Assembly: GCA_937862595.1 (NCBI GenBank)
Contig: CALMFL010000319.1
Coordinates: 1-13,613, forward strand
DNA length: 13,613 nt
DNA from: an uncultured Fidelibacterota bacterium
GTDB taxonomy: Bacteria; Fidelibacterota; Fidelibacteria; Fidelibacterales; Fidelibacteraceae
Direction: 5' to 3'
Part shown: positions 6,683 through 13,613 of the stretch, in pieces
Numbering within the stretch: the stretch's first letter is position 1
Layout: the number at the start of each line of letters is the position of its first letter
The notes under the pieces: generated by a model
The model's database searches: none
The model's input: only the letters and a program-made list of their open reading frames with translations
Told to the model about the DNA's origin: nothing
Program-made: the position numbers and the translations under genes

Positions 6683-7543
6683 ATGAAAAAAATAATCGCG
6701 TTCCTCATGATGGCAGCCCTGACCGTACCGGCTCCGGCCGAGATCGTCGGCACCCTGCTCAATCCTGCCAACCGTCCGGTACAGGTTTTTTTTGAGACCG
6801 AGACGGGGCTTTTCGGCGTCCTGAAGCACACCTATCAGTCCGGCCGGACCGAAGAAGGCGCCACCAACTTCGATTTTGTCAACCAGGGCGGACAGGATAT
6901 CTTACTGCCCTTCGACCGCTATGTCGCCGGCGTGACCGTGAAGGACAAGCATAAGATCGGACTGCTTTACCAGCCGCTCAACGTGGTCACCCGGGTCACC
7001 TTCCGGGACGACGTGATGATCGACAGCGTTCTGTTCGGGTCCGGCACTCCGATGGAGATCACCTACGGGTTTCCCTTCTACCGTTTCACCTATTCGTACT
7101 ATTTTGTCAACAACGAAAACTTGCAGCTGGCGGGCGGACTTGCCCTGCAGGCGCGGAACGCTTCGATCGTTTTCAAGGCCATTGACGGCAGCGCCATGAC
7201 GGTCAGCCAGAACGTCGGACCGGTGCCGGCTTTCCAGTTCTACGGCCGCTATGTGCTCGACAGCGGACTCTACTTCAGCCTGGATGCCACCGGCCTCTAC
7301 GCCTCCTCGGCCATCATCAACGGGGCGACCTTTGAATTCGAAGGTTCGATCCTGGATGCGTCGCTTCGCATGGGATACCCCCTTCGCATAGGACTTGACG
7401 TTTTCGGCAACCTGCGCTTCCTCGGCGGGACCGCCAAAGGGTCATCCGAATACGTCGAACGCACCTGGAGCGAGCCGACCCAGCGCTATACGGAGAACGT
7501 CCTGTCGACGATGTCCTTTACCCTGGGACTGAGCATCTATTAA
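6683..7543 (+). CDS. Exported beta-barrel outer-membrane protein, function unknown
   Basis: The 286-residue protein has a Sec signal, MKKIIAFLMMAALTVPAPA, with likely cleavage after Ala19 (APA before Glu). The mature chain alternates amphipathic beta strands and turns, for example YRFTYSYYFV, LQLAGGLALQARNASIVF and YFSLDATGLYASSA. It ends in STMSFTLGLSIY, whose C-terminal aromatic residue fits the beta-signal read by the BAM complex. I recognise no named family; the length suggests a barrel of roughly 10-14 strands. The start is ATG 6683, with AAGGAG 5 bases upstream; an in-frame ATG at 6662 would add seven polar residues before the signal. It is monocistronic, ending in its own terminator at 7573-7600. 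Its neighbour is a divergent lipoprotein, so the two may share control. Confidence 0.82.
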   Translation: MKKIIAFLMMAALTVPAPAEIVGTLLNPANRPVQVFFETETGLFGVLKHTYQSGRTEEGATNFDFVNQGGQDILLPFDRYVAGVTVKDKHKIGLLYQPLNVVTRVTFRDDVMIDSVLFGSGTPMEITYGFPFYRFTYSYYFVNNENLQLAGGLALQARNASIVFKAIDGSAMTVSQNVGPVPAFQFYGRYVLDSGLYFSLDATGLYASSAIINGATFEFEGSILDASLRMGYPLRIGLDVFGNLRFLGGTAKGSSEYVERTWSEPTQRYTENVLSTMSFTLGLSIY

Positions 7544-7572
7544 AAACGGGCCCGGTTGAATTTATGAAGCTG

Positions 7573-7600
7573 AAGGGCGCACATCGCTGCGCCCTTTTTT
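7573..7600 (+). terminator. Intrinsic terminator of the outer-membrane protein gene
   Basis: AAGGGCGCA (7573-7581) pairs perfectly with TGCGCCCTT (7588-7596) around a 6-base loop and runs into a T-tract ending at 7600. It lies 29 bases past the stop codon. On the opposite strand the hairpin is followed by a mixed sequence, not a T-run, so it should serve the plus strand mainly, although it may also slow transcripts leaving yifB. Confidence 0.9.
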
Positions 7601-7654
7601 ATAGCGGCCTTTTTTTCGGTCCGAGCTCTCTTTTCGGCAAATACCCGGCGATCC

Positions 7655-9190
7655 CTAATACAATTCCTTGTGCCGGTCCAGGTTGCGGTAATGGATCGCT
7701 TCGCTGATGTGCGCGGTCTGAATGGCTTCGGCGGCTTCGAGATCCGCAATGCTGCGCGCCACTTTCAGGATGCGCGTATAAGCCCGGGCGCTCAGTCCGA
7801 GCCGCACGATCGCGATCTTCAGCAATTCCCGGCTCTCCTTTGAGAGCGCGCAATGCCGCTTGATGTCGCGGGGCCCCATGTGCGCGTTGCAGTGCACCTC
7901 GGGGCAATTCCGGAAACGCTCCGTCTGGATCCTCCGGGCGGCGTGAACCCGGGCCCGGATGCTTTCGGAACGTTCGCTTTCCTCCTGATCGCTGATCTCC
8001 TCGTAACTGACCGGGGGGACATCCACGTGAATGTCGATCCGGTCGAGCAGCGGACCGGAGATCCTTCCGAGGTAATGCTGGATCTGTCCGATACTGCAGG
8101 TGCAGTCGTGCTGGGGGTCGGTCGCATAACCGCAGGGACAGGGGTTCATGGCCGCAATGAGCATGAATTTTGCGGGATAGGTCAGAGAGGTCAGTGCGCG
8201 GCTTATGGTGACCTGTCCGTCCTCGAGCGGCTGGCGCAGGACTTCCAGCACGTTCTTTTTGAACTCCGGGAACTCGTCTAGGAACAGCACTCCGTTGTGC
8301 GCCAGGCTGACTTCGCCGGGCCGGGGAATGCGTCCGCCGCCCACCAGCGCGCTGTCGCTGACGGTATGGTGCGGCGAACGGAAGGGCCGGCGGGTGATGA
8401 GGCTGGTATCGGAAATATCTTCGTACACCGAATAGATCGCGGTGGTTTCCATCGCTTCTTCAAGGGTCAGATTCGGCAGGATCGTGGGAAAACGCTTTGC
8501 CAGCATGGATTTCCCCGAACCCGGAGGACCGATCAGGACGATATTGTGTCCGCCGGCCGCGGCGACCTCCAGGGCGCGCTTGACATGGGCCTGCCCCTTG
8601 ACTTCCGAAAAATCCGCACCCTGCGGATCGTCATGTTCAAAATAGCTGTTCACATCCACGCTTACCGGCGAGGCCTTGCTGGTCCCGTTGATGATCTCCA
8701 CCGCTTCGCGCAGGGTGTCCACACCCCACACCGTACAGTATCCGGGCATGGCGGCTTCGTGTGCGTTCGCCCGGGGAACGATGAGATGTTTCTGCTGAAA
8801 GCGCTTCATCCCGATGGCGATCGGCAGAATGCCTTTGGAGGGACGCACCCGTCCGTCCAGCGCGAGTTCCCCGATAAAGATCATGTCGTCCAGGCGGGAA
8901 CAGTCGATGTCGTCGCCCGCGGCCAGAACGCCGATCGCCAGGGACAGGTCGAACCCCGTGCCTTCCTTGGGAATGTCGGCGGGCGCGAGGTTCTGCGTGA
9001 TCTTGCAGCCCGGCATGCGGTAGCCGCTGGACTTGATCGCGGAATACAGGCGCGAATAGCTTTCTTTAACCGCTTTTTCGGCCAGTCCGACAATGAAGTA
9101 TTTCGGCAGGCTCCGGTCCAGGCGGGTTTCGATCGAAACCTCATAGGCGTTGATCCCCTGCAAACCCGCCGAGTAGCATCGTGAAAACAT
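7655..9190 (-). CDS. yifB: YifB/ComM family Mg-chelatase-like AAA+ ATPase
   Basis: The 511-residue protein is close to the usual length of about 500. An N-terminal ChlI/Lon-like domain (about 20-140) carries VGLAEKAVKES and LAPADIPKEG. The AAA+ core has Walker A GPPGSGKS (221-228), Walker B VLFLDEF (301-307), and an arginine-rich sensor region ending in GPLLDRIDIHVDV (379-391). A four-cysteine cluster, CPCGYATDPQHDCTC (351-365), probably binds zinc. A helical Mg-chelatase C-terminal domain follows. In Vibrio and Haemophilus, ComM is a hexameric helicase that drives branch migration during integration of transformed DNA; the family is wider than competent species. AGGGGG lies 7 bases before ATG 9190. 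No dprA or other competence gene is adjacent. It diverges from galE, with a TGTGA-N6-TCACA dyad between them. Confidence 0.96.
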   Translation of the reverse strand: MFSRCYSAGLQGINAYEVSIETRLDRSLPKYFIVGLAEKAVKESYSRLYSAIKSSGYRMPGCKITQNLAPADIPKEGTGFDLSLAIGVLAAGDDIDCSRLDDMIFIGELALDGRVRPSKGILPIAIGMKRFQQKHLIVPRANAHEAAMPGYCTVWGVDTLREAVEIINGTSKASPVSVDVNSYFEHDDPQGADFSEVKGQAHVKRALEVAAAGGHNIVLIGPPGSGKSMLAKRFPTILPNLTLEEAMETTAIYSVYEDISDTSLITRRPFRSPHHTVSDSALVGGGRIPRPGEVSLAHNGVLFLDEFPEFKKNVLEVLRQPLEDGQVTISRALTSLTYPAKFMLIAAMNPCPCGYATDPQHDCTCSIGQIQHYLGRISGPLLDRIDIHVDVPPVSYEEISDQEESERSESIRARVHAARRIQTERFRNCPEVHCNAHMGPRDIKRHCALSKESRELLKIAIVRLGLSARAYTRILKVARSIADLEAAEAIQTAHISEAIHYRNLDRHKELY

Positions 9191-9252
9191 AGGCTTTCCC
9201 CCTGCCGAAATCTACGCAAAAAGCCGGGAAGGAGAAACAGCTGAAAACGCCC

Positions 9253-9268
9253 TGTGACGGCGGTCACA
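9253..9268. promoter_or_regulatory. Perfect TGTGA-N6-TCACA dyad, candidate CRP/FNR-family operator
   Basis: The arms TGTGAC and GTCACA are perfect inverted repeats around GGCG. The dyad extends imperfectly to 9248-9273. The core is identical to the E. coli CRP half-site layout. Its centre is about 73 bases upstream of the transcription start expected from the putative galE promoter, a position compatible with upstream activation. It also lies 63-78 bases before the yifB start. Regulator identity is inference; no CRP-like gene is in the window. Confidence 0.5.
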
Positions 9269-9298
9269 CGCCGGAGGACAAAATGGGATGAAAAGGGG

Positions 9299-9327
9299 TT
9301 GCATTCGTGCAGGGAAACCGATATTTT
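9299..9327 (+). promoter_or_regulatory. Possible galE promoter
   Basis: TTGCAT (9299-9304) and TATTTT (9322-9327) are separated by 17 bases and match consensus at 3/6 and 4/6. A weak promoter of this kind would fit activation from the upstream TGTGA-N6-TCACA dyad. The -10 box ends 24 bases before ATG 9352, so the leader would be short. Weak evidence on its own. Confidence 0.35.
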
Positions 9328-9351
9328 TGGAGTTGAACAAAAGGCCGATTC

Positions 9352-10368
9352 ATGAAAAAGACCATTCTCGTTACCGGAGGGGCCGGATATATCGGCAGCC
9401 ATACCTGCGTATCGCTGCTGGAAGCCGGATATCAGGTCGTCGTCGTCGACAATTATTCCAACAGCAATCCGATGGCCCTGGACCGGGTTCGCCTGATCAC
9501 GGGCAGGGACCTGACGGCCTATCCCGTGGATATTTGCGACGGGGAAGCGCTGGCGCAGGTGTTTTCCCTGCACAAGATCGATGCGGTGATCCATTTTGCC
9601 GGATTCAAGGCCGTCGGGGAATCGGTGGAGAAACCCCTGGAATATTATCACAACAATATTTTCGGTACCCTCGTTCTCTGCCGGACCATGATCGACGCCG
9701 GCGTGAAACATATCGTGTTCAGCTCGTCCGCCACCGTCTACGGCATGAGCGGGAACGTTCCGTTCAGGGAAACGGCCCCGACATCCGCGACGAATCCTTA
9801 CGGCCGCACGAAATTATTCATTGAAGAGATTCTCAGGGACCTCAGCGTCCCCGATCCCGGCTGGTCCGTAACGATCCTCCGTTATTTCAATCCCGTCGGG
9901 GCGCATCCCAGCGGCCTGATCGGCGAAGATCCGAACGGGGTCCCGAACAACCTGATGCCCTATATCACTCAGATCGCGGTCGGACGGCTGAAACAGCTGA
10001 AGATCTTCGGGAACGACTATCCCACGCCCGACGGCACCGGCGTGCGGGACTATATTCACGTTGTCGATCTGGCGGAAGGCCATGTGCGCGCGCTGGAGGC
10101 TTCCAGAAAAGAGCACGGCACCGCCGTTTTCAATCTCGGCACCGGCCGCGGCTACAGCGTGCTGGAGGTAGCCCGGACTTTTGAAAACGTGAACGGCATT
10201 CCCATTCCCTGCGTCTTTGCACCCCGGCGCGCAGGCGATATCGCGACCTCCTATGCCGATGCGGAAAAAGCAGGAACGGTCCTGAACTGGCGGGCTGTCC
10301 GGACCCTGGAAGACATGGTGCGGGACGCCTGGAACTGGCAAAAAAGGAACCCCGCCGGTTATGCATAA
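9352..10368 (+). CDS. galE: UDP-glucose 4-epimerase
   Basis: The 338-residue short-chain dehydrogenase-type enzyme interconverts UDP-glucose and UDP-galactose in the cytoplasm. The NAD-binding loop is TGGAGYIGSH (8-17). The SSSATVYG strand (124-131) provides the catalytic serine, and Tyr150 and Lys154 in NPYGRTK form the YxxxK pair. HFAGFKAVGES (81-91) and RYFNPVGAHPSG are diagnostic of GalE. VRDYIHVVDLAEGHV and FNLGTGRGYSVLEV complete the sugar-nucleotide site. Length and residue spacing are essentially those of E. coli GalE. The ATG is preceded by AAAAGG at a spacing of 7. Its last 8 bases overlap the start of the phosphodiesterase gene, indicating cotranscription and coupled translation. 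It supplies UDP-galactose for surface glycans or serves galactose catabolism; no other Leloir gene is nearby. Confidence 0.96.
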   Translation: MKKTILVTGGAGYIGSHTCVSLLEAGYQVVVVDNYSNSNPMALDRVRLITGRDLTAYPVDICDGEALAQVFSLHKIDAVIHFAGFKAVGESVEKPLEYYHNNIFGTLVLCRTMIDAGVKHIVFSSSATVYGMSGNVPFRETAPTSATNPYGRTKLFIEEILRDLSVPDPGWSVTILRYFNPVGAHPSGLIGEDPNGVPNNLMPYITQIAVGRLKQLKIFGNDYPTPDGTGVRDYIHVVDLAEGHVRALEASRKEHGTAVFNLGTGRGYSVLEVARTFENVNGIPIPCVFAPRRAGDIATSYADAEKAGTVLNWRAVRTLEDMVRDAWNWQKRNPAGYA

Positions 10369-11059
10369 AACCCTGATCATCGCCCATCGCGGCGCTTCCG
10401 GCTATGAACCCGAAAACACCCTGGCCGCCTTCCGGGCGGCGGAAGCGCTGCACGCCGACGCCATCGAGTGCGATGTGCAGGTCTGCCGCTCCGGGGAAGT
10501 CGTGATCTTTCACGACCGCAAGCTAAAACGCATCACGGGCGCCAAGGGAAAGCTCAAACGCAAAAAACTCCCGCAGCTTTTGAGCCTGGACGCAGGTAAG
10601 GGCGAGCATATCCCGACGCTCAAGGAAACTCTGGATATGCTGGATGCCCGCATCGATATGAACATTGAACTAAAGAGCAAACGCAGCGCCCTTCCCGCCG
10701 CGCAGGTCGTCCGGAACAGCATCCGAACCGGTCACTGGAAAGCGGCGAATTTTTTTGTGTCCTCCTTTTATTTCCGGGAGCTTCGACGCTTTCATGAAGC
10801 TGTCCCCGAGATCCCCGTTTCCCTGCTCTACGAAAAACGGCCCCGGCATCTGAAACGACGGATACATCTCCTTAAGCCCTCGGCCGTCCACCTGAACGCC
10901 AAAGCCGTCAAGGATAAATGGATAGAGACGGCGCACGGTCTGGGCTTGAAAGTGTACGTCTGGACCGTGGACGATCCCGCCCTTGCCGAAACGCTGAGGG
11001 CCAAAGGCGTCGACGGGTTTTTCAGCAATTATCCAGACCGTCTGATGAAAAAGAAATAA
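10361..11059 (+). CDS. Glycerophosphodiester phosphodiesterase, cytoplasmic type
   Basis: The 232-residue GDPD-fold enzyme would hydrolyse deacylated phospholipid headgroups (glycerophosphodiesters) to glycerol-3-phosphate and an alcohol. The N-terminus has AHRGASGYEPENT (8-20), with catalytic His9 and Arg10 and metal ligand Glu18. IECDVQ gives metal ligands Glu36 and Asp38, and FHD gives His51. NIELKSK (101-107) supplies Glu103 and Lys105. The C-terminal VYVWTVDDPA and GFFSNYPD are typical family strands. No signal peptide is present, so it resembles the cytoplasmic UgpQ type, not periplasmic GlpQ. Its ATG overlaps the end of galE by 8 bases, and the nearest ribosome site (AAGGAA) is 11 bases away, so translation may depend on galE. 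It converges with the small 84-residue gene across 68 bases in which I see no strong terminator. Confidence 0.93.
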   Translation: MHKTLIIAHRGASGYEPENTLAAFRAAEALHADAIECDVQVCRSGEVVIFHDRKLKRITGAKGKLKRKKLPQLLSLDAGKGEHIPTLKETLDMLDARIDMNIELKSKRSALPAAQVVRNSIRTGHWKAANFFVSSFYFRELRRFHEAVPEIPVSLLYEKRPRHLKRRIHLLKPSAVHLNAKAVKDKWIETAHGLGLKVYVWTVDDPALAETLRAKGVDGFFSNYPDRLMKKK

Positions 11060-11127
11060 ACAGCGCCGGCTTTCCCTGCGGAGCAGTTCAAATAATATTT
11101 CCGTTTGATAAAAACATGACCCGGCCG

Positions 11128-11382
11128 TCAGGCGCCGGTATAACGCTCGATATAGTTGATCAATTCGCCTTTCAATCCCGAATAATCCAGCTTCAGTTCC
11201 AGGATCGCGGAAACGCAGACACGGAGCTGTTCCTCGACCGGCATGCGCTTGTTAATGACCACGACGGTATTTTCGTTGATCACGCAATGCCCCCCGGAGA
11301 AGGCGCCGATGCCGTAGACGACATCCACGTTCTCCGCGCGGAGGTAAGCGTTCAGGTCTTCCAGAATGCGTTTCGGCTTCAT
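11128..11382 (-). CDS. Small uncharacterised protein coupled to the GDP-mannose gene
   Basis: The 84-residue soluble protein has a predicted helix (1-17), a glycine-rich turn GAFSGGHCVIN (26-36), a strand with VVVINKRMPVEEQ (40-52) and a C-terminal helix. GGHC followed by NKRxPxEEQ resembles a short conserved family of unknown function that I think occurs in Chlorobiota and Ignavibacteria-like genomes; that is memory, not a search. Cys33 and His32 are candidate functional residues, with Cys56 further on. It starts 3 bases after the manC stop, so it is almost certainly cotranscribed with manC and translated by coupling, with AGGAG 12 bases upstream. No function is proposed. The tight spacing is the main evidence that it is a real gene. 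Confidence 0.72.
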   Translation of the reverse strand: MKPKRILEDLNAYLRAENVDVVYGIGAFSGGHCVINENTVVVINKRMPVEEQLRVCVSAILELKLDYSGLKGELINYIERYTGA

Positions 11383-11385
11383 GGG

Positions 11386-12462
11386 CTACAACAGCTCCTG
11401 TTCCCCGATCACGGGCAGGGAGTCGACGATCTCCTTGATGTTCTCGGATTCGGAACGCGGCATAATGAGCAGGGCGCCCTGATGTTCGACGATCACCATG
11501 TTCTTCAGACCCAGGCCGAAGACCTTCAGGCTCTTGCAGTGGACATAGTTTCCGCTGGAGCGCAGGAGCATGCCGCCGGAACGCATGACGTTCTTGTTCT
11601 TGTCCTTCTCCTCGATCTTGTAGATGGTATCCCAGCTCCCCACGTCGCTCCAGTCGAATTCCGCCCTGACCACATTGATCCGGCTGGATTGCTCCAGGAC
11701 GCCGTAATCGATGGAGATGGGCTGGATCGTCTTCCATATCCGGGCAACGGCGCGCTTGTAGTGCGGCGTGCCGATCGTTTTTCCCAGTTCGGTCAGGCAG
11801 AGTCCCATATCCGGCAGAAAGCGGTTGATCTTGTCCATGATCACCTGTGCCTGCCAGACGAACATCCCGCTGTTCCAGAGAAATTCCCCCGATTTCAGGA
11901 AAAGTTTCGCGGTCTCAAGGTTGGGTTTCTCGGCAAAGGTCCGGGAGCGGTATATGTGCGATTCCCCGGGCAATTCTTCTTTTTCGACCTGGATGTAACC
12001 GTAGCCGGTCGCCGGATAGGTGGGTTTGATGCCGAAGGTGAAGAGGGCTTTAAAATTCCCGGCCGCTGCGATCGCGCACTGCACGGTCGAGGTGAATTTC
12101 GCCGTCTTGGTAATAAGGTGGTCTGCGGGGAAAAGTCCCATGATCGCTTTCGGATCGCGGTGCAGCAAATGCAGGGCTGCCAGGCCGATCGCGGGCGCGG
12201 TGTTCTTTCCGGACGGTTCGATGATGAAATTGTCCGGCTTCAGCTCCGGATTCTGTTTCATGATCATGTCCGCCTGTTCCTGGTTCGTCAGAATATATAT
12301 ATGGTCCATTTCGCTGAGGGTCCGCAGGCGGTCGATCGTCAGATTGATCATGCTCTTGTTCCCGGCGATGTCCAGAAGCTGTTTGGGCTGTTTTTTTCTG
12401 CTCAACGGCCAGAAACGTTTACCGACCCCGCCGGCCAGTATGACACTGTAATAGTGTTCCAT
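11386..12462 (-). CDS. manC: Mannose-1-phosphate guanylyltransferase (single-domain)
   Basis: The 358-residue nucleotidyltransferase makes GDP-mannose from mannose-1-phosphate and GTP. The signature LAGGVGKRFWPLSRKKQPKQ (9-28) contains the nucleotide-binding loop and the PKQ lysine. EPSGKNTAPA (82-91), FPADH (111-115), FAEKP (176-180), WNSGMF (196-201), IDYGVLE (251-257) and FDWSDVGSW (269-277) are all family positions in the expected order. It lacks the C-terminal phosphomannose isomerase domain of long bifunctional ManC/AlgA proteins (about 470 residues), so isomerase activity must come from elsewhere. AGAGG lies 5 bases before ATG 12462. It lies 43 bases downstream of the surface protein gene and 3 bases upstream of a small gene. 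GDP-mannose feeds polysaccharide, lipopolysaccharide or glycoprotein synthesis. Confidence 0.95.
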   Translation of the reverse strand: MEHYYSVILAGGVGKRFWPLSRKKQPKQLLDIAGNKSMINLTIDRLRTLSEMDHIYILTNQEQADMIMKQNPELKPDNFIIEPSGKNTAPAIGLAALHLLHRDPKAIMGLFPADHLITKTAKFTSTVQCAIAAAGNFKALFTFGIKPTYPATGYGYIQVEKEELPGESHIYRSRTFAEKPNLETAKLFLKSGEFLWNSGMFVWQAQVIMDKINRFLPDMGLCLTELGKTIGTPHYKRAVARIWKTIQPISIDYGVLEQSSRINVVRAEFDWSDVGSWDTIYKIEEKDKNKNVMRSGGMLLRSSGNYVHCKSLKVFGLGLKNMVIVEHQGALLIMPRSESENIKEIVDSLPVIGEQELL

Positions 12463-12505
12463 TTTTACCTCTTGCTAAATTCTGTTGCCGTGTAATATAG
12501 ATTGT

Positions 12506-13613
12506 TCATTCGTGCATATCAATATCAATTTTGTATTCTCCGGACAATTCGGTGTCCCAGCGGGAGCGGACCTGGATCTCCGTATCCAGCGGAAAGGCGA
12601 TCTCGGGAGCCCGGAAGGGATACGGCCTTCCCGGATCGGGCCTGCCGTTCCCGTCCACATCGCGATAAAAGGACAGGGAATAATTCCCGGGCAGTACGCC
12701 GGGAAAAAGAAAGTCGCCGGTCTCATCGCATCCGGTCTCGTACCGCTCCTCAGCGTTTTCGAGCACCAGCCTCAGTTCTGAAGGCAGGGCGGTCTCGACC
12801 CGTCCCATAACGGCACCGGTTTCGGCGGCAGCACTGCGCCGGATATCGAGGGTGTAGAGCGTGTCCGTCGCCATAAGCGGGTACTGAGGATTTTCGGCAA
12901 AGCGGATCTGCCAGTTCCCGCGGATTGCCGCAGGTGCGGCAGGAACGGCATAAATGCCGTGAACGATCCGTTTCAGAATAAGGGCGGCGGTATCGGCGGC
13001 TGTTTGGTAGTTCCCCTTCAGCGAGACCTTTCCCGGCGGCGGAGAAATGAAAAACAGGTCGTTCTTTTGTTCAAAGGTGTAAAGGCTGTCCTTCAGCGCG
13101 ATGACCGGGATGCGGACCGCCGTGTCGCGCAGCGCGCAGGCAAGATGGTCCTGCAGTCCGGAAATACTTAGGCTCAGGGTGTCGCCCGGAACGGCGTCGT
13201 GATAGAGGGTGCAGCCGCGGTCATGATAGAGCACCGTGTCGATCTCCGCCGCGTCGATGCGGAATACGGCGCCCTCATTCCAGGGTGCCGGGGCTTTGGT
13301 GAACTCCAGCTTTGTCGCGCCGGGGTACAGGTTCTCGGCGTTCAGAAGTTTCGGTTCAAGATAATTGTCGTAAACGGCAAGCATCGGAAGGGGTGCGGAA
13401 AAAAGCGTGTCCGGTGTCAGGACCGGGGTCAGCGGCACGCAGGTCCCGTCGAAGCGCAGTTCGTAACTGTTGCTTTTATCCAGATCGACATAGCCTGCGA
13501 TCGTAAAGGGGTCCGCCGGCAGGTATTGAAACGAGAACTTCCCGTCCGGCGAGGTTTGAGTATAAAATTCGGGGGTTTTGATGACTTCGGCGGGAACGGT
13601 CGTCCGGCGGCTG
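12506..13613 (-). CDS. Exported Ig-like/carboxypeptidase-regulatory-like surface protein, 5' end missing
   Basis: The frame is open from the right edge, so about 368 C-terminal residues are seen and the start is outside. GTG at 13438 is not the real start, because conserved beta-sandwich sequence continues upstream of it in frame (DGKFSFQYLPADPFTIAGYVD). The C-terminal part has a second similar unit, with DETGDFLFPGVLPGNYSLSFYRDVDGNGR, and ends near IQVRSRWDTEL. Proteins with an N-terminal bacterial Ig-like domain (Big_5 type) and this same DxDGNGxxDxG...WD ending are common in Bacteroidota as lipoproteins or surface proteins. The calcium-site-like DVDGNGRPDPG segment supports a beta-sandwich. 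Function is unknown; surface location is inferred from the family, since the signal region is missing. It lies 43 bases upstream of manC in the same orientation, with no terminator between. Confidence 0.75.
   Translation of the reverse strand, partial: SRRTTVPAEVIKTPEFYTQTSPDGKFSFQYLPADPFTIAGYVDLDKSNSYELRFDGTCVPLTPVLTPDTLFSAPLPMLAVYDNYLEPKLLNAENLYPGATKLEFTKAPAPWNEGAVFRIDAAEIDTVLYHDRGCTLYHDAVPGDTLSLSISGLQDHLACALRDTAVRIPVIALKDSLYTFEQKNDLFFISPPPGKVSLKGNYQTAADTAALILKRIVHGIYAVPAAPAAIRGNWQIRFAENPQYPLMATDTLYTLDIRRSAAAETGAVMGRVETALPSELRLVLENAEERYETGCDETGDFLFPGVLPGNYSLSFYRDVDGNGRPDPGRPYPFRAPEIAFPLDTEIQVRSRWDTELSGEYKIDIDMHE

Noticed and set aside
7573..7600. Bidirectional terminator also ending yifB
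   Set aside because: On the minus strand the stem is followed by CAGCTTCATAAATT with no T-run, so a second function is not well supported.
9288..9824. Plus-strand frame of 178 codons overlapping the galE start
   Set aside because: It is out of frame with galE and its translation is arginine- and glycine-rich with no motif. The galE frame has a clear NAD-binding loop and YxxxK pair.
10918..12495. Plus-strand open frame of 525 codons
   Set aside because: It lies antisense to manC and the small gene and crosses the end of the phosphodiesterase gene. Its translation has no recognisable motif, whereas the minus-strand frame carries every ManC signature.

Overview
This looks like chromosomal housekeeping and accessory DNA from a Gram-negative bacterium. 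I estimate GC by eye in the mid-50s percent. The gene density is high, with short intergenic gaps and clear Shine-Dalgarno sites. An exported beta-barrel protein and a lipoprotein with an LLSC lipobox point to an outer membrane. Two proteins resemble families common in Bacteroidota and relatives: the YD-repeat-like lipoprotein, and the right-edge surface protein whose C-terminal part ends in an 'RSRWDTEL' strand. I therefore favour the wider Fibrobacterota-Chlorobiota-Bacteroidota (FCB) assemblage, but no rRNA or other decisive marker is present and the phylum is inference. No tRNA, rRNA, CRISPR array, insertion sequence or phage gene was seen, and no gene-free stretch exceeds 300 bases. The longest gap is about 214 bases, at 6469-6682.

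Layout, left to right. (1) 1-2190, minus strand: a patatin-like phospholipase followed by a large protein, cut by the window edge, that joins a fatty-acid-kinase-type DhaL/FakA portion to a DegV (FakB-type) fatty-acid-binding domain. Together they suggest release and activation of fatty acids for lipid recycling. (2) 2263-4058, minus: a P-loop kinase-like protein and a ten-helix DMT-like membrane protein, 14 bases apart and closed by a strong intrinsic terminator. (3) 4184-5505, minus: a D-lactate dehydrogenase with a cysteine-rich tail, preceded by a two-helix membrane protein. (4) 5602-7600: a lipoprotein (minus) diverging from a beta-barrel outer-membrane protein (plus) that has its own terminator. 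(5) 7655-9190, minus: a YifB/ComM-type AAA+ ATPase. (6) 9352-11059, plus: galE and a glycerophosphodiester phosphodiesterase overlapping by 8 bases. The yifB-galE divergent region holds a perfect TGTGA-N6-TCACA dyad upstream of a possible galE promoter. (7) 11128-13613, minus: the surface protein (cut by the right edge), a mannose-1-phosphate guanylyltransferase and a small conserved-looking protein, closely spaced.

The themes are envelope and lipid metabolism (patatin, FakA-FakB fusion, GDPD), nucleotide-sugar supply for surface polysaccharide (GalE, ManC), and fermentation (D-LDH). The items most worth follow-up are the FakA-FakB fusion next to the phospholipase, the kinase-transporter pair of unknown substrate, and the CRP-like dyad. 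I see no sign of a defence island or mobile element, and nothing that amounts to a wholly new system.
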